Positions 1 through 9,213 of a DNA stretch of 47,671 nucleotides are shown piece after piece (the first letter of the stretch is position 1; every line of letters begins with the position of its first letter). Below the pieces are notes generated by a model. That model was given only the letters and a program-made list of their open reading frames with translations. It did no database searches and was not told where the DNA came from. Source of the stretch: SVTX01 sp051867975 (lineage in GTDB: Bacteria; Bacillota; Clostridia; Oscillospirales; CAG-272); assembly GCA_051867975.1 (NCBI GenBank), contig JBJDZM010000055.1, positions 1 through 47,671 on the forward strand, read 5' to 3'. A program made the translations under genes and the position numbers.

Positions 1-209
1 TATTTTTTTATCTTTTTTGCTTTTTCCTATTGACTTTTTGATAGTTGGCTCCTTTCCTGAAGATAATTAGATTATACTGCATTGCCCTAAAGGCATACTA
101 AAGACATTTTTATTTGATGCAATTATTTTACCATATTTTTCGACCTTTTTCAAGATACTGTTACCGTATTTGACGCGCTTGTTCCCAAAACGAATGAAAG
201 AAACAGCTA
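1..209. other. Left-edge intergenic stretch, no gene seen
   Basis: This AT-rich stretch holds no convincing gene. On the minus strand a TATAAT-like hexamer (71-76) and an AAAGGAG-like element (49-55) could belong to a leftward gene starting beyond the window edge. No start codon follows the AAAGGAG within the window and no good -35 is visible, so this is only a possibility. Confidence 0.3.
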
Positions 210-248
210 AAAAAGCAGTACACGGGAGGCATTTGGCCTTCCGTGTAC
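210..248 (-). terminator. Rho-independent terminator of the MacB-like gene
   Basis: A 13-bp stem (218-230 with 236-248, one G-T wobble) and 5-base loop are followed, reading leftward, by a run of six T residues on the minus strand. It lies about 55 bases past the stop codon of the leftward ABC transporter gene. Confidence 0.85.
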
Positions 249-304
249 ATATTGCCTCAAATTCTTCGTTAAGAACAAGAAGCAAAATTTTGTGTTTTGA
301 GTTT

Positions 305-3300
305 TTATTCGGTTCTGAGTGCGATCACGGGGTCTTTCTTTGCCGCCGAGCGCGCGGGAATGATTCCTGCGATAAGCGTGAGAACAACGCTTATCACAAC
401 GAGAACTATTGCTCCGGCAAGCGGTACGTAAGCCGTAAGACTGCTTATTCCGGTTATCGCACGGAGTATCGCACTGATGGGCAGACAGAGCAGAGCCGTG
501 ACGCCTACTCCGAGAAGTCCTGCGCAGAATCCGATTATGACCGTCTCCGCATTGAATACGCGGGAAACGTCCTTCTTGGATGCTCCGATAGCACGGAGAA
601 TACCTATCTCCTTGGTTCTTTCAAGAACCGAGATATTCGTGATAATTCCTATCATGATAGATGAAACAACGAGAGATATCGAAACAAATCCGATAAGAAC
701 GTAGGAAATTACGTTGATTATAGTTGTTACCGACGACATAAGAACGGCAACGTAATCCGTGTATGTGATATCGTCTGCCTCGCCGGGCATTGAATCGTTG
801 TATTTCTTTATCTCCTCGGCAATCATGTCTTTGTTTTCAAAGGTCGTCGCGTAGATGTTTACGGAGGATGGCTTGTCAAGGTCGCAAATTCCTATTCTCT
901 TGAGGTTATCCTCGTATGAGTTTTCGGAGAGACCGTTTGGCAGATAGTTTTCGTAAACGTCAAGCTTTTCATCGTCACTGAGCGAGCCGATGTACTCATC
1001 AAGCATGACCGCAGCGGCGGCATTGATTTGTTCATCGGTGATTTTTACGTTCTCAACGTATGCATTGAGTGCTGCTTCATTTATAAGACTATCGTATGCC
1101 TCGTTGACGTCAAGCTCACCGGCACTTATCATCTGCATGTATTTTTCAACACTTATGTTAGTGAGTCCCGAATAGCTGTTGGCAACGTAGAGAGTTTTAA
1201 CGAGGCTGTCAAACGTCTCGTCGACGTTTATCATGCCTGCCTGTATCATTCTCTCTACCTGTTCGGGAGCGACACCCATCATCGTGGAATACATGCTTAC
1301 AACAAACTGTTCTTTTGTAATCGTTGTTCCTTCGGCGGAGGTGAGGAAGCTCTCGGTTATCATACCCGAAATATACGTCTTGAACTGAATGAGGTCTTCT
1401 TCTTTAGGCTGACTTATCTGCTCAACGATAACTGCCTTCTTCTGCTCGTAAAGTGTGGTTTCGACCATTTCAAGCAGATATTCGTCTACCATCTCTTCAA
1501 GCTCCTCGTCGGTATAAGCCTCAAGGAATGACATCAGTGTTTCTTCATCCATTCCCTCAATGAGGTTTTGCTCAAGAATGAGGTTCGCGAGCATCGTGCG
1601 GTAGTCAACCTCTTCGCCGTCTGCAAAGAACCGGTCCTTGTACTGCTTCATCAGAGAGCTTACCTCATCGTCTGTCGGTGTACACATAATGTCAAAGTAG
1701 AGCTTTGCTTTTGCGCTGTCCTTGGACTTTTCGATGTAGTCTGTAAGAGTCTTCAGTTTTTCTGCGGGAGTGGGGTCGCCTTCGTTTATAAACTTGAGTC
1801 CCGTGAAGACGTCGTAGTTTTTGTTGAGAATATCGAGCTGTTCTTTGGCAATCTGAGTCTTTTGTGTTTCCTCAATTACATACTCCGTAAGAGCGGCGGT
1901 ATATCCGAGACTTCCCGACAAAATTGTCGAAGTAGCATTTTCATTGGGTCGGATGATACCGACGACATTGACGTCAAAGCCGTTATCGATTTTGAGCTGC
2001 ATTGTAAGGTCGTTGTCGCTGACATCCTTCCAGAGCGAGGTTTCGGAGTCTTTTTCATAGTAGTCTGCATTAAGTATGAGCTTGTATTTTACATTGCAGA
2101 TTTCCTCATATGTAAATCTCCTTGTTTCGCTCTCGTAGCTATCGTCTCCGCGCATTGCGGAAATGATCGTGTCGGTTATCTCGTCCTTTGTGATAAGACC
2201 GAGCGCGTAGAGCGTCATGTCGGTTACTTCGTTGTTCTTTGTAAGAACGAGGACGACTTCGTTTGCAGCTTCCGGCCATTTACCGTATATAAGGTCGTAC
2301 TGCTCGCAAATTACGTCGCTGACGAGAGTTGAATACTCACCCTTGTCATTTTTTACTCCGGGCAATATCTCGCACCATGTGTCAAGACCTGCAAAGCTTG
2401 ACGCTATGCTTGACATTGAACTTGACTGACCGAGCGAGCCGCCCGTCATGTTGTTGAGCATGGCTCCGAAGAGGCTTGCAACATCGGCTTTGTTGTATTC
2501 TCCGGTTTCGTCTTTCGTGTACATGTTAAGGTCAACGTCGTATGTGTACTGAACCGCGGAGATGTACTTGCCGATTTCATGGTTATCTCTGTCGTCAAGG
2601 AATTTCTTGAACTTTTCGAGGTTATTTGTCTTCTCGTTTGCCGAACTCATACCGTATATGAGGTCGTAGAGCATCGGGTTCGAATAAACCGCATCTTTAT
2701 CGTGGTCGACTTTACCCGATGTACTGTTTGAGAGGCTTTCCATCATGGAGGAAAGGTCGGTATCCTTTTCGTATATCGAGATAGGGAAGGACGAAAGTGT
2801 ATCCTTCTGTACGTCGCTGATAAAGAGATTTATTCCGCTTGAAAGCGCCAAAATAAGCGCAATACCGATAATACCGATACTGCCCGCAAAGCTCGTCATG
2901 ACGGTACGTCCCTTCTTGGTGCGAAGGTTATTGAACGAGAGCGAGAGAGCGGTGAGGAAGGACATCGAGGTCTTTTGACTCTTAGCCTGCTTCTTCTTTG
3001 CCTTCTTTTCTTCTGCGGATTTGACAGCCGTCTGTGCAACCTCTGCTTCCTGTTCGGGAGCGGTGTAGGGGTCAGAGTCGTCGGTGACACGTCCGTCGAG
3101 CAATCTGATTATACGCGTCGAGTATTTCTCGGCAAGCTCGGGGTTGTGCGTTACCATGATGATAAGACGGTCCTTGGATATCTCCTTTAAGAGGTCCATT
3201 ATCTGAACGCTCGTTGCGGTGTCAAGCGCGCCGGTAGGCTCGTCGGCAAGCAGGATATCTGGGTCGTTGACAAGTGCACGCGCTATTGCAACTCTCTGCA

Positions 3301-3739
3301 TCTGACCGCCCGACATCTGGTTGGGCTTTTTATGTATCTGGTCGCCGAGTCCAACCTTTTCGAGTGCCTCAATAGCCCTTTTGCGGCGTTCTGTCTTTGA
3401 AACGCCCGAAAGCGTGAGCGCAAGCTCTACGTTTAAGAGTACCGACTGATGCGGGATGAGGTTATAGCTCTGGAAAACAAAACCTATCGAATGGTTTCTG
3501 TAAGAATCCCAATCGCTGTCCTTGAATGTTTTTGTAGACTTTCCGTTGATTACAAGGTCTCCGTCCGTGTATCTGTCAAGACCGCCGATAATGTTCAAAA
3601 GGGTAGTCTTTCCGCATCCCGACTGACCTAGAATCGAGACGAATTCGCTCTTGCGGAATTCAAGCGAGACACCGCGAAGAGCCTCAACCGTTGAATTGCC
3701 CGTAATATAATGCTTCGTTATGTTTTTAAGCTTAAGCAA
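305..3739 (-). CDS. MacB-type ABC transporter, ATPase fused to FtsX-like permease with a giant outer domain
   Basis: This is a fused ATP-binding/permease protein of the MacB/LolCDE (type VII) superfamily, 1144 residues. The ATPase domain (about 1-225) has Walker A GQSGCGKTT (38-46), signature MSGGQ (142-146) and Walker B ILLADEP (162-168). A Lys/Ala-rich linker (about 225-258) leads to TM1 (about 282-308). An outer region of roughly 695 residues follows, then TM2-TM4 (about 1005-1035, 1067-1092, 1104-1128), with the FtsX-like stretch ERTKEIGILRAIGA after TM2. The start is TTG at 3739, eight bases after GGAGG. Family members act as mechanotransmitters that move peptides, lipoproteins or drugs or drive surface enzymes. 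The outer domain is several times larger than in typical MacB, so the substrate cannot be inferred. It is transcribed alone and ends at a good terminator. Confidence 0.88.
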   Translation of the reverse strand: MLKLKNITKHYITGNSTVEALRGVSLEFRKSEFVSILGQSGCGKTTLLNIIGGLDRYTDGDLVINGKSTKTFKDSDWDSYRNHSIGFVFQSYNLIPHQSVLLNVELALTLSGVSKTERRKRAIEALEKVGLGDQIHKKPNQMSGGQMQRVAIARALVNDPDILLADEPTGALDTATSVQIMDLLKEISKDRLIIMVTHNPELAEKYSTRIIRLLDGRVTDDSDPYTAPEQEAEVAQTAVKSAEEKKAKKKQAKSQKTSMSFLTALSLSFNNLRTKKGRTVMTSFAGSIGIIGIALILALSSGINLFISDVQKDTLSSFPISIYEKDTDLSSMMESLSNSTSGKVDHDKDAVYSNPMLYDLIYGMSSANEKTNNLEKFKKFLDDRDNHEIGKYISAVQYTYDVDLNMYTKDETGEYNKADVASLFGAMLNNMTGGSLGQSSSMSSIASSFAGLDTWCEILPGVKNDKGEYSTLVSDVICEQYDLIYGKWPEAANEVVLVLTKNNEVTDMTLYALGLITKDEITDTIISAMRGDDSYESETRRFTYEEICNVKYKLILNADYYEKDSETSLWKDVSDNDLTMQLKIDNGFDVNVVGIIRPNENATSTILSGSLGYTAALTEYVIEETQKTQIAKEQLDILNKNYDVFTGLKFINEGDPTPAEKLKTLTDYIEKSKDSAKAKLYFDIMCTPTDDEVSSLMKQYKDRFFADGEEVDYRTMLANLILEQNLIEGMDEETLMSFLEAYTDEELEEMVDEYLLEMVETTLYEQKKAVIVEQISQPKEEDLIQFKTYISGMITESFLTSAEGTTITKEQFVVSMYSTMMGVAPEQVERMIQAGMINVDETFDSLVKTLYVANSYSGLTNISVEKYMQMISAGELDVNEAYDSLINEAALNAYVENVKITDEQINAAAAVMLDEYIGSLSDDEKLDVYENYLPNGLSENSYEDNLKRIGICDLDKPSSVNIYATTFENKDMIAEEIKKYNDSMPGEADDITYTDYVAVLMSSVTTIINVISYVLIGFVSISLVVSSIMIGIITNISVLERTKEIGILRAIGASKKDVSRVFNAETVIIGFCAGLLGVGVTALLCLPISAILRAITGISSLTAYVPLAGAIVLVVISVVLTLIAGIIPARSAAKKDPVIALRTE

Positions 3740-3894
3740 CTTCTTTTCCTCCGTTAATCTTTTTCATCTTCTACATTTTACCACCGGATTGTAAACTACA
3801 TGTTAATAACTTTAGATGAATAAAGCGCATTTTCCTGATTTTTTTGTGACTATGTGTCGGTTTTGTGTAGAGATGGAATATTTCATTAAAACAC

Positions 3895-3923
3895 TTGATT
3901 TCAGAGGAAAAACGTGCTATAAT
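3895..3923 (+). promoter_or_regulatory. Sigma-A promoter of the ABC exporter operon
   Basis: TTGATT (3895-3900), a 17-base spacer and a perfect TATAAT (3918-3923) lie about 50 bases upstream of the first exporter gene. Confidence 0.8.
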
Positions 3924-3974
3924 TACTGTGGAAAAATATGAAAAGAAGGAGTCAGTTTTAAGAGAACCAATCCA

Positions 3975-5702
3975 ATGAAATCAGTCTTTAATATCTTAAA
4001 AAAATACAAGCTCGAATGCTTCATGGCACCGTTTTTCAAGCTGCTTGAAGCATGCTTTGACCTTTTCGTTCCGATAGTCGTAAAGTCGATAATGGACGTG
4101 GGAATAAAGAACAACGATACGAGTTATATCGTAAACGGCTGTCTTATTCTCGTCGCACTCGGAATAATCGGCTTGACCTGTGCCATAACCGCGCAGTATT
4201 TCGCGGCGAGGGCGGCGATAGGCACGTCAACCGGGCTTAGAAAAAAGGTTTTTGCGCACCTCGGCGGACTTTCATATACCGAGTCGGACAAGCTCGGACG
4301 CTCGTCGATGATAACGAGAATGACGAGCGATATAAACCAGGTCCAGACAGGCGTGAATATGACGCTCCGTCTCTTTTTGCGCTCGCCGATAATCGTTTTC
4401 GGCGCGATGATAATGGCGTTTATCATCACTCCGATGTCTCTGCCGACCTTCCTTATCGTCATCGCCGTGCTGTCAGCGGTAGTATTTACGATAATTCTCG
4501 CCGGAATACCGCTTTACAAGAGGGTTCAGTCGAGGCTTGATTCGGTTACGGGTTCGGTGAGGGAGAACCTTGGCGGTGTAAGAGTCATCCGCGCTTTTAA
4601 CAAGGAGAGCGGAGAGATAGCCGAGTTCATGAAAAAGAACAACAAGCACACCGATATACAGAATTTTACGGGCAAGATAACCTCTCTGATGAACCCCTTG
4701 ACCTATGTCACGGTCAACGTCGGAATAATCGCCATTATATATCTTTCAAGTGCCGAGATAAACACTGGCAACATGACGCAGGGCGACCTTTTTGCGCTCT
4801 ATAATTACATGTCGCAGATACTTGTAGAGCTTGTTAAGCTTGCAAACACGATATTTACCGTAACGAAGGCGGTCGCGTGCGGAAAGCGTGTGCAAGCCGT
4901 GCTTGATACGCCTGTCGGTATGGAGATAAAGCAGAGCGATCGTGCCGCCGACGAAAACGCTCCCGCGGTCGAGTTTTGCAACGTCAGCCTGACTTACAGC
5001 GGCGCGGGCGCACCCTCGCTCGAAAATATCGATTTTTGCGCTGAGAGGGGAAGCACCATAGGTATTATCGGCGGCACGGGCTGCGGAAAGACCTCGCTTG
5101 TCAATATGATACCCCGATTTTACGATGCAACCGAAGGAGAGGTAAAGGTGTTCGGAAAAAACGTCAACGAATACCGTCCCGAGGAGCTGCGTGAGCAGAT
5201 AGGCATAGTTCCCCAGAAGGCGATCTTGTTCAAGGGTACGATTCGTTCAAATCTCTTGTGGGGAAAGGGAGATGCCACTGACGAGGAGCTTTGGGCTGCG
5301 CTTGATATTGCGCAGGCGAGCGACTTTGTCAGAGAAAAGGAAGGCGGACTTGATGCCCCCGTCGAACAGTTCGGGCGCAATTTCTCGGGCGGTCAGCGTC
5401 AAAGACTGACTATCGCGCGTGCCATCGTTCGGCGCGCTCCCATAATAATTCTCGACGACTCGGCATCGGCACTCGACTTTGCCACCGAGGCAAAGCTCCG
5501 CGCGGCACTCAAAAATCTCGATTATTCCCCCACCGTCTTCATCATCTCACAGAGAACGTCATCGATAAGCCACTCGGATAAGATCGTCGTGCTTGACGGC
5601 GGCGAGGCGGTCGGAGTCGGCACGCACGACACGCTCCTGCAGGATTGCGAGGTCTACCGCGAGATATATGACTCCCAATTCAAAGGGGGTGACGCAAGAT
5701 GA
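3975..5702 (+). CDS. ABC exporter half-transporter with degenerate ATP site (TM287/BmrC-like)
   Basis: This is a type IV ABC exporter half-transporter of 575 residues: a six-helix membrane domain (about 1-310) and an ATPase domain (about 330-570). Walker A GGTGCGKTS spans 366-374 and the signature FSGGQ 470-474. Two catalytic positions are altered: the residue after Walker B is Asp495 (LDDSASALD) instead of Glu, and the H-loop carries Gln526 (ISQR) instead of His. In known heterodimers such as TM287/288, LmrCD and BmrCD this marks the subunit forming the degenerate, non-hydrolysing site. The next gene overlaps by four bases and supplies the consensus partner. The AAGGAG element lies about 23 bases before the ATG, unusually far, but no other in-frame start fits. 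Likely role is export of drugs, lipids or peptides; the substrate is unknown. Confidence 0.92.
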   Translation: MKSVFNILKKYKLECFMAPFFKLLEACFDLFVPIVVKSIMDVGIKNNDTSYIVNGCLILVALGIIGLTCAITAQYFAARAAIGTSTGLRKKVFAHLGGLSYTESDKLGRSSMITRMTSDINQVQTGVNMTLRLFLRSPIIVFGAMIMAFIITPMSLPTFLIVIAVLSAVVFTIILAGIPLYKRVQSRLDSVTGSVRENLGGVRVIRAFNKESGEIAEFMKKNNKHTDIQNFTGKITSLMNPLTYVTVNVGIIAIIYLSSAEINTGNMTQGDLFALYNYMSQILVELVKLANTIFTVTKAVACGKRVQAVLDTPVGMEIKQSDRAADENAPAVEFCNVSLTYSGAGAPSLENIDFCAERGSTIGIIGGTGCGKTSLVNMIPRFYDATEGEVKVFGKNVNEYRPEELREQIGIVPQKAILFKGTIRSNLLWGKGDATDEELWAALDIAQASDFVREKEGGLDAPVEQFGRNFSGGQRQRLTIARAIVRRAPIIILDDSASALDFATEAKLRAALKNLDYSPTVFIISQRTSSISHSDKIVVLDGGEAVGVGTHDTLLQDCEVYREIYDSQFKGGDAR

Positions 5703-7474
5703 AAAACCGCAATAAAAAGAGCGCAAATCAACTGCCGACGATAAAAAAGGTTCTTAAATATCTCAGCAAATACAAGATCTTGTTCACAGTTTCCCTCATT
5801 TTGGCACTCATGATCGTTGCCGCAACGCTTTATATCCCGATACTCGTCGGACGTGCGATAGATATGGCAGTCGGCAAGGGGGACGTCGATTTTGAAGGAA
5901 TATTTAAAATATTGATAGAAATCGGCATCATTTCGGGTATTACTGCGCTCCTTCAGTGGGTAATGAACGTCTGCAATAACCGAATAACCTTCGGAATCGT
6001 CCGCAGACTGCGCAGGGACGCGTTTAAGAAGATACAGGAATTGCCACTCTCTTATATCGACTCCCACCCGATAGGCGACACGGTAAGCCGTGTTATCGGG
6101 GACGTTGACCAATTTACCGACGGACTTTTGATGGGCTTTTCGCAGTTCTTTACAGGCGTTTTGACAATACTCGGAACACTTGTCTTCATGCTCTGTATTA
6201 ACGTGACGATAACGGTCGTCGTAGTCGTTGTCACACCGCTATCTCTCTTTGTGGCGGCGTTTATCGCGAAAAGGACTCATTCACTCTTCAAAAAGCAGTC
6301 CGAAACGCGCGCGGAGCAGACTGCCCTTATCGACGAGATGATAGGAGAGCATAAAACCGTCGTAGCGTTCTCGCATGAGGACGAGGCATGCGAGCAGTTT
6401 GACGAGATAAACGAAAGACTCGGTAAATGCTCGCTCAAGGCACTGTTTTACTCGTCGCTGACAAACCCCTGCACGAGATTTGTCAACAATCTCGTATACG
6501 CAGGCGTGGCACTGACGGGTGCGCTGATATGCGTGTCAAGCGGCGGTGTCTTGCTCACGGTGGGTGCGCTGACAAGCCTGCTCAACTACGCCAACCAATA
6601 CACAAAGCCCTTCAATGAGATATCTGGCGTTATAACCGAGCTTCAGAATGCGCTGACCTGCGCGGGAAGAGTTTTCGAGCTTATCGACTCTCCCTCGCAA
6701 TTGCCCGATGCGCCCGACGCGCATATACTTGAAGGTGACGAGGTCAACGGAAGAGTCAAAATAGAGAATGTTGACTTCTCCTACACCCCCGACCGCGAGC
6801 TTATAAAGGACTTCAATCTCTCGATCGAGAACGGACAGAGAGTCGCGATCGTAGGGCCTACGGGCTGCGGAAAAACTACCGTTATTAATCTGTTGATGCG
6901 TTTTTACGACGTTGACCGAGGGAAAATAGAGGTTTCGGGATATGATATAAGCGACCTGACACGCGCCTCGCTCCGCCGTTCGTACGGAATGGTCTTGCAG
7001 GATACGTGGCTGAAAAACGGAACGATACGCGAGAATATCGCGATGGGCAAGCCCGATGCTACGGATGAGGAGATAGTAGCGGCGGCAAAGAGCGCCCATG
7101 CGCACAGCTTTATAAGACAGCTTCCGAACGGTTATGACACCGTCATAGGAGAGGACGGCGGCGCGCTCTCGCAGGGACAAAAACAGTTGCTTTGTATCGC
7201 GCGAGTTCTGCTTTGCCTGCCGCCCATGCTGATACTTGACGAGGCAACGTCATCGATAGATACGCGCACCGAGATGAAGATCCAGGACGCTTTTGCAAAA
7301 ATGATGAAGGGAAGGACCTCATTCATCGTTGCGCACAGACTGTCAACAATCAAGGAAGCCGACGTCATTTTAGTTATGAACAACGGTCGGATCATCGAAA
7401 AGGGAGACCATGAAACACTGCTCTCTGAGAACGGATTTTATTCCAAGCTCTGGAACAGTCAGTTTGAAAATTAA
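5699..7474 (+). CDS. ABC exporter half-transporter with consensus ATP site (TM288/BmrD-like)
   Basis: This is the 591-residue partner of the preceding half-transporter, sharing an ATGA stop/start overlap that implies translational coupling. The membrane domain covers about 20-330 and the ATPase domain about 350-590. Walker A is GPTGCGKTT (386-394) and the signature is LSQGQ (490-494). The catalytic Glu515 (LILDEATSSID) and H-loop His546 (VAHR) are both present, so this subunit carries the intact Walker B and H-loop of the consensus site. The LSQGQ signature and the pairing with a degenerate partner match the TM288/BmrD/LmrD side of heterodimeric exporters. The encoded complex should be one inner-membrane exporter; no regulator gene adjoins it and the substrate cannot be read from sequence. 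Confidence 0.93.
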   Translation: MKNRNKKSANQLPTIKKVLKYLSKYKILFTVSLILALMIVAATLYIPILVGRAIDMAVGKGDVDFEGIFKILIEIGIISGITALLQWVMNVCNNRITFGIVRRLRRDAFKKIQELPLSYIDSHPIGDTVSRVIGDVDQFTDGLLMGFSQFFTGVLTILGTLVFMLCINVTITVVVVVVTPLSLFVAAFIAKRTHSLFKKQSETRAEQTALIDEMIGEHKTVVAFSHEDEACEQFDEINERLGKCSLKALFYSSLTNPCTRFVNNLVYAGVALTGALICVSSGGVLLTVGALTSLLNYANQYTKPFNEISGVITELQNALTCAGRVFELIDSPSQLPDAPDAHILEGDEVNGRVKIENVDFSYTPDRELIKDFNLSIENGQRVAIVGPTGCGKTTVINLLMRFYDVDRGKIEVSGYDISDLTRASLRRSYGMVLQDTWLKNGTIRENIAMGKPDATDEEIVAAAKSAHAHSFIRQLPNGYDTVIGEDGGALSQGQKQLLCIARVLLCLPPMLILDEATSSIDTRTEMKIQDAFAKMMKGRTSFIVAHRLSTIKEADVILVMNNGRIIEKGDHETLLSENGFYSKLWNSQFEN

Positions 7475-7499
7475 TTACAGGTAGAAGGAGGACATTTTT

Positions 7500-9122
7500 A
7501 TGAAAATCACATTTGTCGGTGCCGCACATGAGGTTACGGGAAGCTGTACCTTGCTTGAAGTGGGCGAACTCAAATATCTTATCGACTGCGGAATGGAGCA
7601 GGGCAAGGACGAATTTGAGAATGTCCCCCTGCCGCTTCCCCCGTCGATGATCGAGGCGGTCTTCGTCACGCACGCGCACATCGACCATTCGGGACTTTTG
7701 CCGAAGCTCTACAAGGACGGATTCAAGGGCAAGATATACGCAACCGAGCTTACTCACAATCTCTGTGAGATAATGCTCCGCGATTCCGCCCATATTCAGG
7801 AGACCGAGGCTGAATGGCAGAACCGAAAAGCCGAGCGAAACGGCACGGTCAAGATAGAGCCGCTTTACACCACCGAGGACGCGATAGGTGCGCTTTCACT
7901 GTTCTATCCCTGCAAATACGACAGAGTCTATCCCGTCTCCGAAAATATCAGCATAAGATTCACCGATATCGGGCATCTGCTCGGCTCTGCGTGCATTGAA
8001 GTGTGGATGCACGAGGGAGATGAGGACAAAAAGATCGTTTTCAGCGGAGACGTCGGAAATCTCAATCAACCGCTTATAAAAGACCCCCAAACCGTTGACG
8101 AGACCGATTATCTCGTTATCGAGTCAACCTACGGCGACAGACTTCACGACGGCGAAAAGAATTCCGATGTCATAGTGCGCGAGCTTTCAAATTACATCTC
8201 GTCGACCTTTGACCGTGGCGGAAGCGTTATAATTCCTTCGTTTGCCGTCGGAAGAACGCAGGAGCTGCTTTACGCCATAAGAATGATAAAGGAGCAGGGA
8301 CTGCTCAAAAAATACGGCGATTTTCCCGTCTACGTCGACAGTCCCATGGCGGTCGAGGCGACGCAGGTGTTTTTGCAGTGCGATACCGTCTGCTTTGACG
8401 ACGAGACTCGCGCGCTTATAGAAAAGGGAATAAACCCCATTTGGTTTGAAGGACTCACGCTTTCGGTCACTGCGGACGACTCAAAGCTTATCAACATGGA
8501 CACACGCCCGAAGGTCATCATTTCCGCGAGCGGAATGTGCGAGGCGGGAAGAATAAGACATCACTTAAAGCACAACCTGTGGAGACGTGAAAATCTTGTT
8601 TTGTTCGTCGGATATCAGGCGGTAAACTCGCTTGGCAGACGGCTTTTGGACGGCGCGAGAACGGTGAGACTTTTCGGCGAGGACGTTGCGGTGAAGGCGA
8701 AGATCGCGTCTCTTCACGGAATGAGCGGACACGCCGACATGGAAGGACTCCTGTCTTGGCTTGAAGCATTTAAAAAACGCCCGTATACCGTGTTCGTCAA
8801 CCACGGAGACGAGGGCGCGTGCGAGAATTTGCGCGGTCTCATTGAGCAAAGATTCGGCTGCCGCGCGATTGCACCGTACAGCGGAAGCGAGTACGACCTC
8901 CTGACCGATACACCGATAAACGAGCCTGAGGGCGTAAAGATACAGTCCTCGAAAGCGAGATCCAAGACCGAGCGCGCCGACAGATTTTACAATGAGCTTA
9001 TGCGTGAGGTCGGCAATCTTTACGACTATGCCACGGCAAGCCGAGGGCTTTCAAACAAAGAGCTTTCAAGCATGACCGAACAGATAAAGACCATGCTCAA
9101 AAAGTGGAAAAAGAAGAAATAA
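7500..9122 (+). CDS. Beta-CASP metallo-beta-lactamase-fold hydrolase, likely ribonuclease (CPSF-73-like)
   Basis: This 540-residue protein belongs to the metallo-beta-lactamase/beta-CASP group related to CPSF-73 and bacterial RNA-processing enzymes. The HAHIDH zinc motif lies at 58-63, and a GHLLGSA stretch and an SGD motif follow as the next metal-ligand regions. The beta-CASP insertion holds the DSPMAVEAT stretch and a SASGMCEAGR motif. The C-terminal RMMBL part has HGMSGHAD, and a basic tail ends in KKWKKKK. These features fit an endo- or exoribonuclease acting in the cytoplasm; the exact target RNA is unknown. It starts with ATG seven bases after AAGGAGG, 25 bases downstream of the exporter gene, so it is probably cotranscribed with it. 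It ends at a shared two-way terminator. Confidence 0.88.
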   Translation: MKITFVGAAHEVTGSCTLLEVGELKYLIDCGMEQGKDEFENVPLPLPPSMIEAVFVTHAHIDHSGLLPKLYKDGFKGKIYATELTHNLCEIMLRDSAHIQETEAEWQNRKAERNGTVKIEPLYTTEDAIGALSLFYPCKYDRVYPVSENISIRFTDIGHLLGSACIEVWMHEGDEDKKIVFSGDVGNLNQPLIKDPQTVDETDYLVIESTYGDRLHDGEKNSDVIVRELSNYISSTFDRGGSVIIPSFAVGRTQELLYAIRMIKEQGLLKKYGDFPVYVDSPMAVEATQVFLQCDTVCFDDETRALIEKGINPIWFEGLTLSVTADDSKLINMDTRPKVIISASGMCEAGRIRHHLKHNLWRRENLVLFVGYQAVNSLGRRLLDGARTVRLFGEDVAVKAKIASLHGMSGHADMEGLLSWLEAFKKRPYTVFVNHGDEGACENLRGLIEQRFGCRAIAPYSGSEYDLLTDTPINEPEGVKIQSSKARSKTERADRFYNELMREVGNLYDYATASRGLSNKELSSMTEQIKTMLKKWKKKK

Positions 9123-9140
9123 GCCCATGCTCATAAAGAA

Positions 9141-9186
9141 AAAAACAGCAGTCCCCGACATTGTTGTGTCCGGGGCTGCTGTTTTT
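9141..9186. terminator. Bidirectional terminator between the beta-CASP gene and ruvB
   Basis: A 20-bp near-perfect stem (9141-9160 with 9167-9186, one wobble and one mismatch) has A5 on its left flank and T5 on its right. It can therefore terminate in both directions, as expected between two convergent genes. Confidence 0.9.
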
Positions 9187-9213
9187 CTACGCAAAGTATT
9201 ATTAGAGGTACCC

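Noticed and set aside
1568..2332. A 254-codon rightward frame opposite the MacB-like gene
   Set aside because: The leftward frame has clear ABC and FtsX signatures around it; the opposite frame shows no domain.
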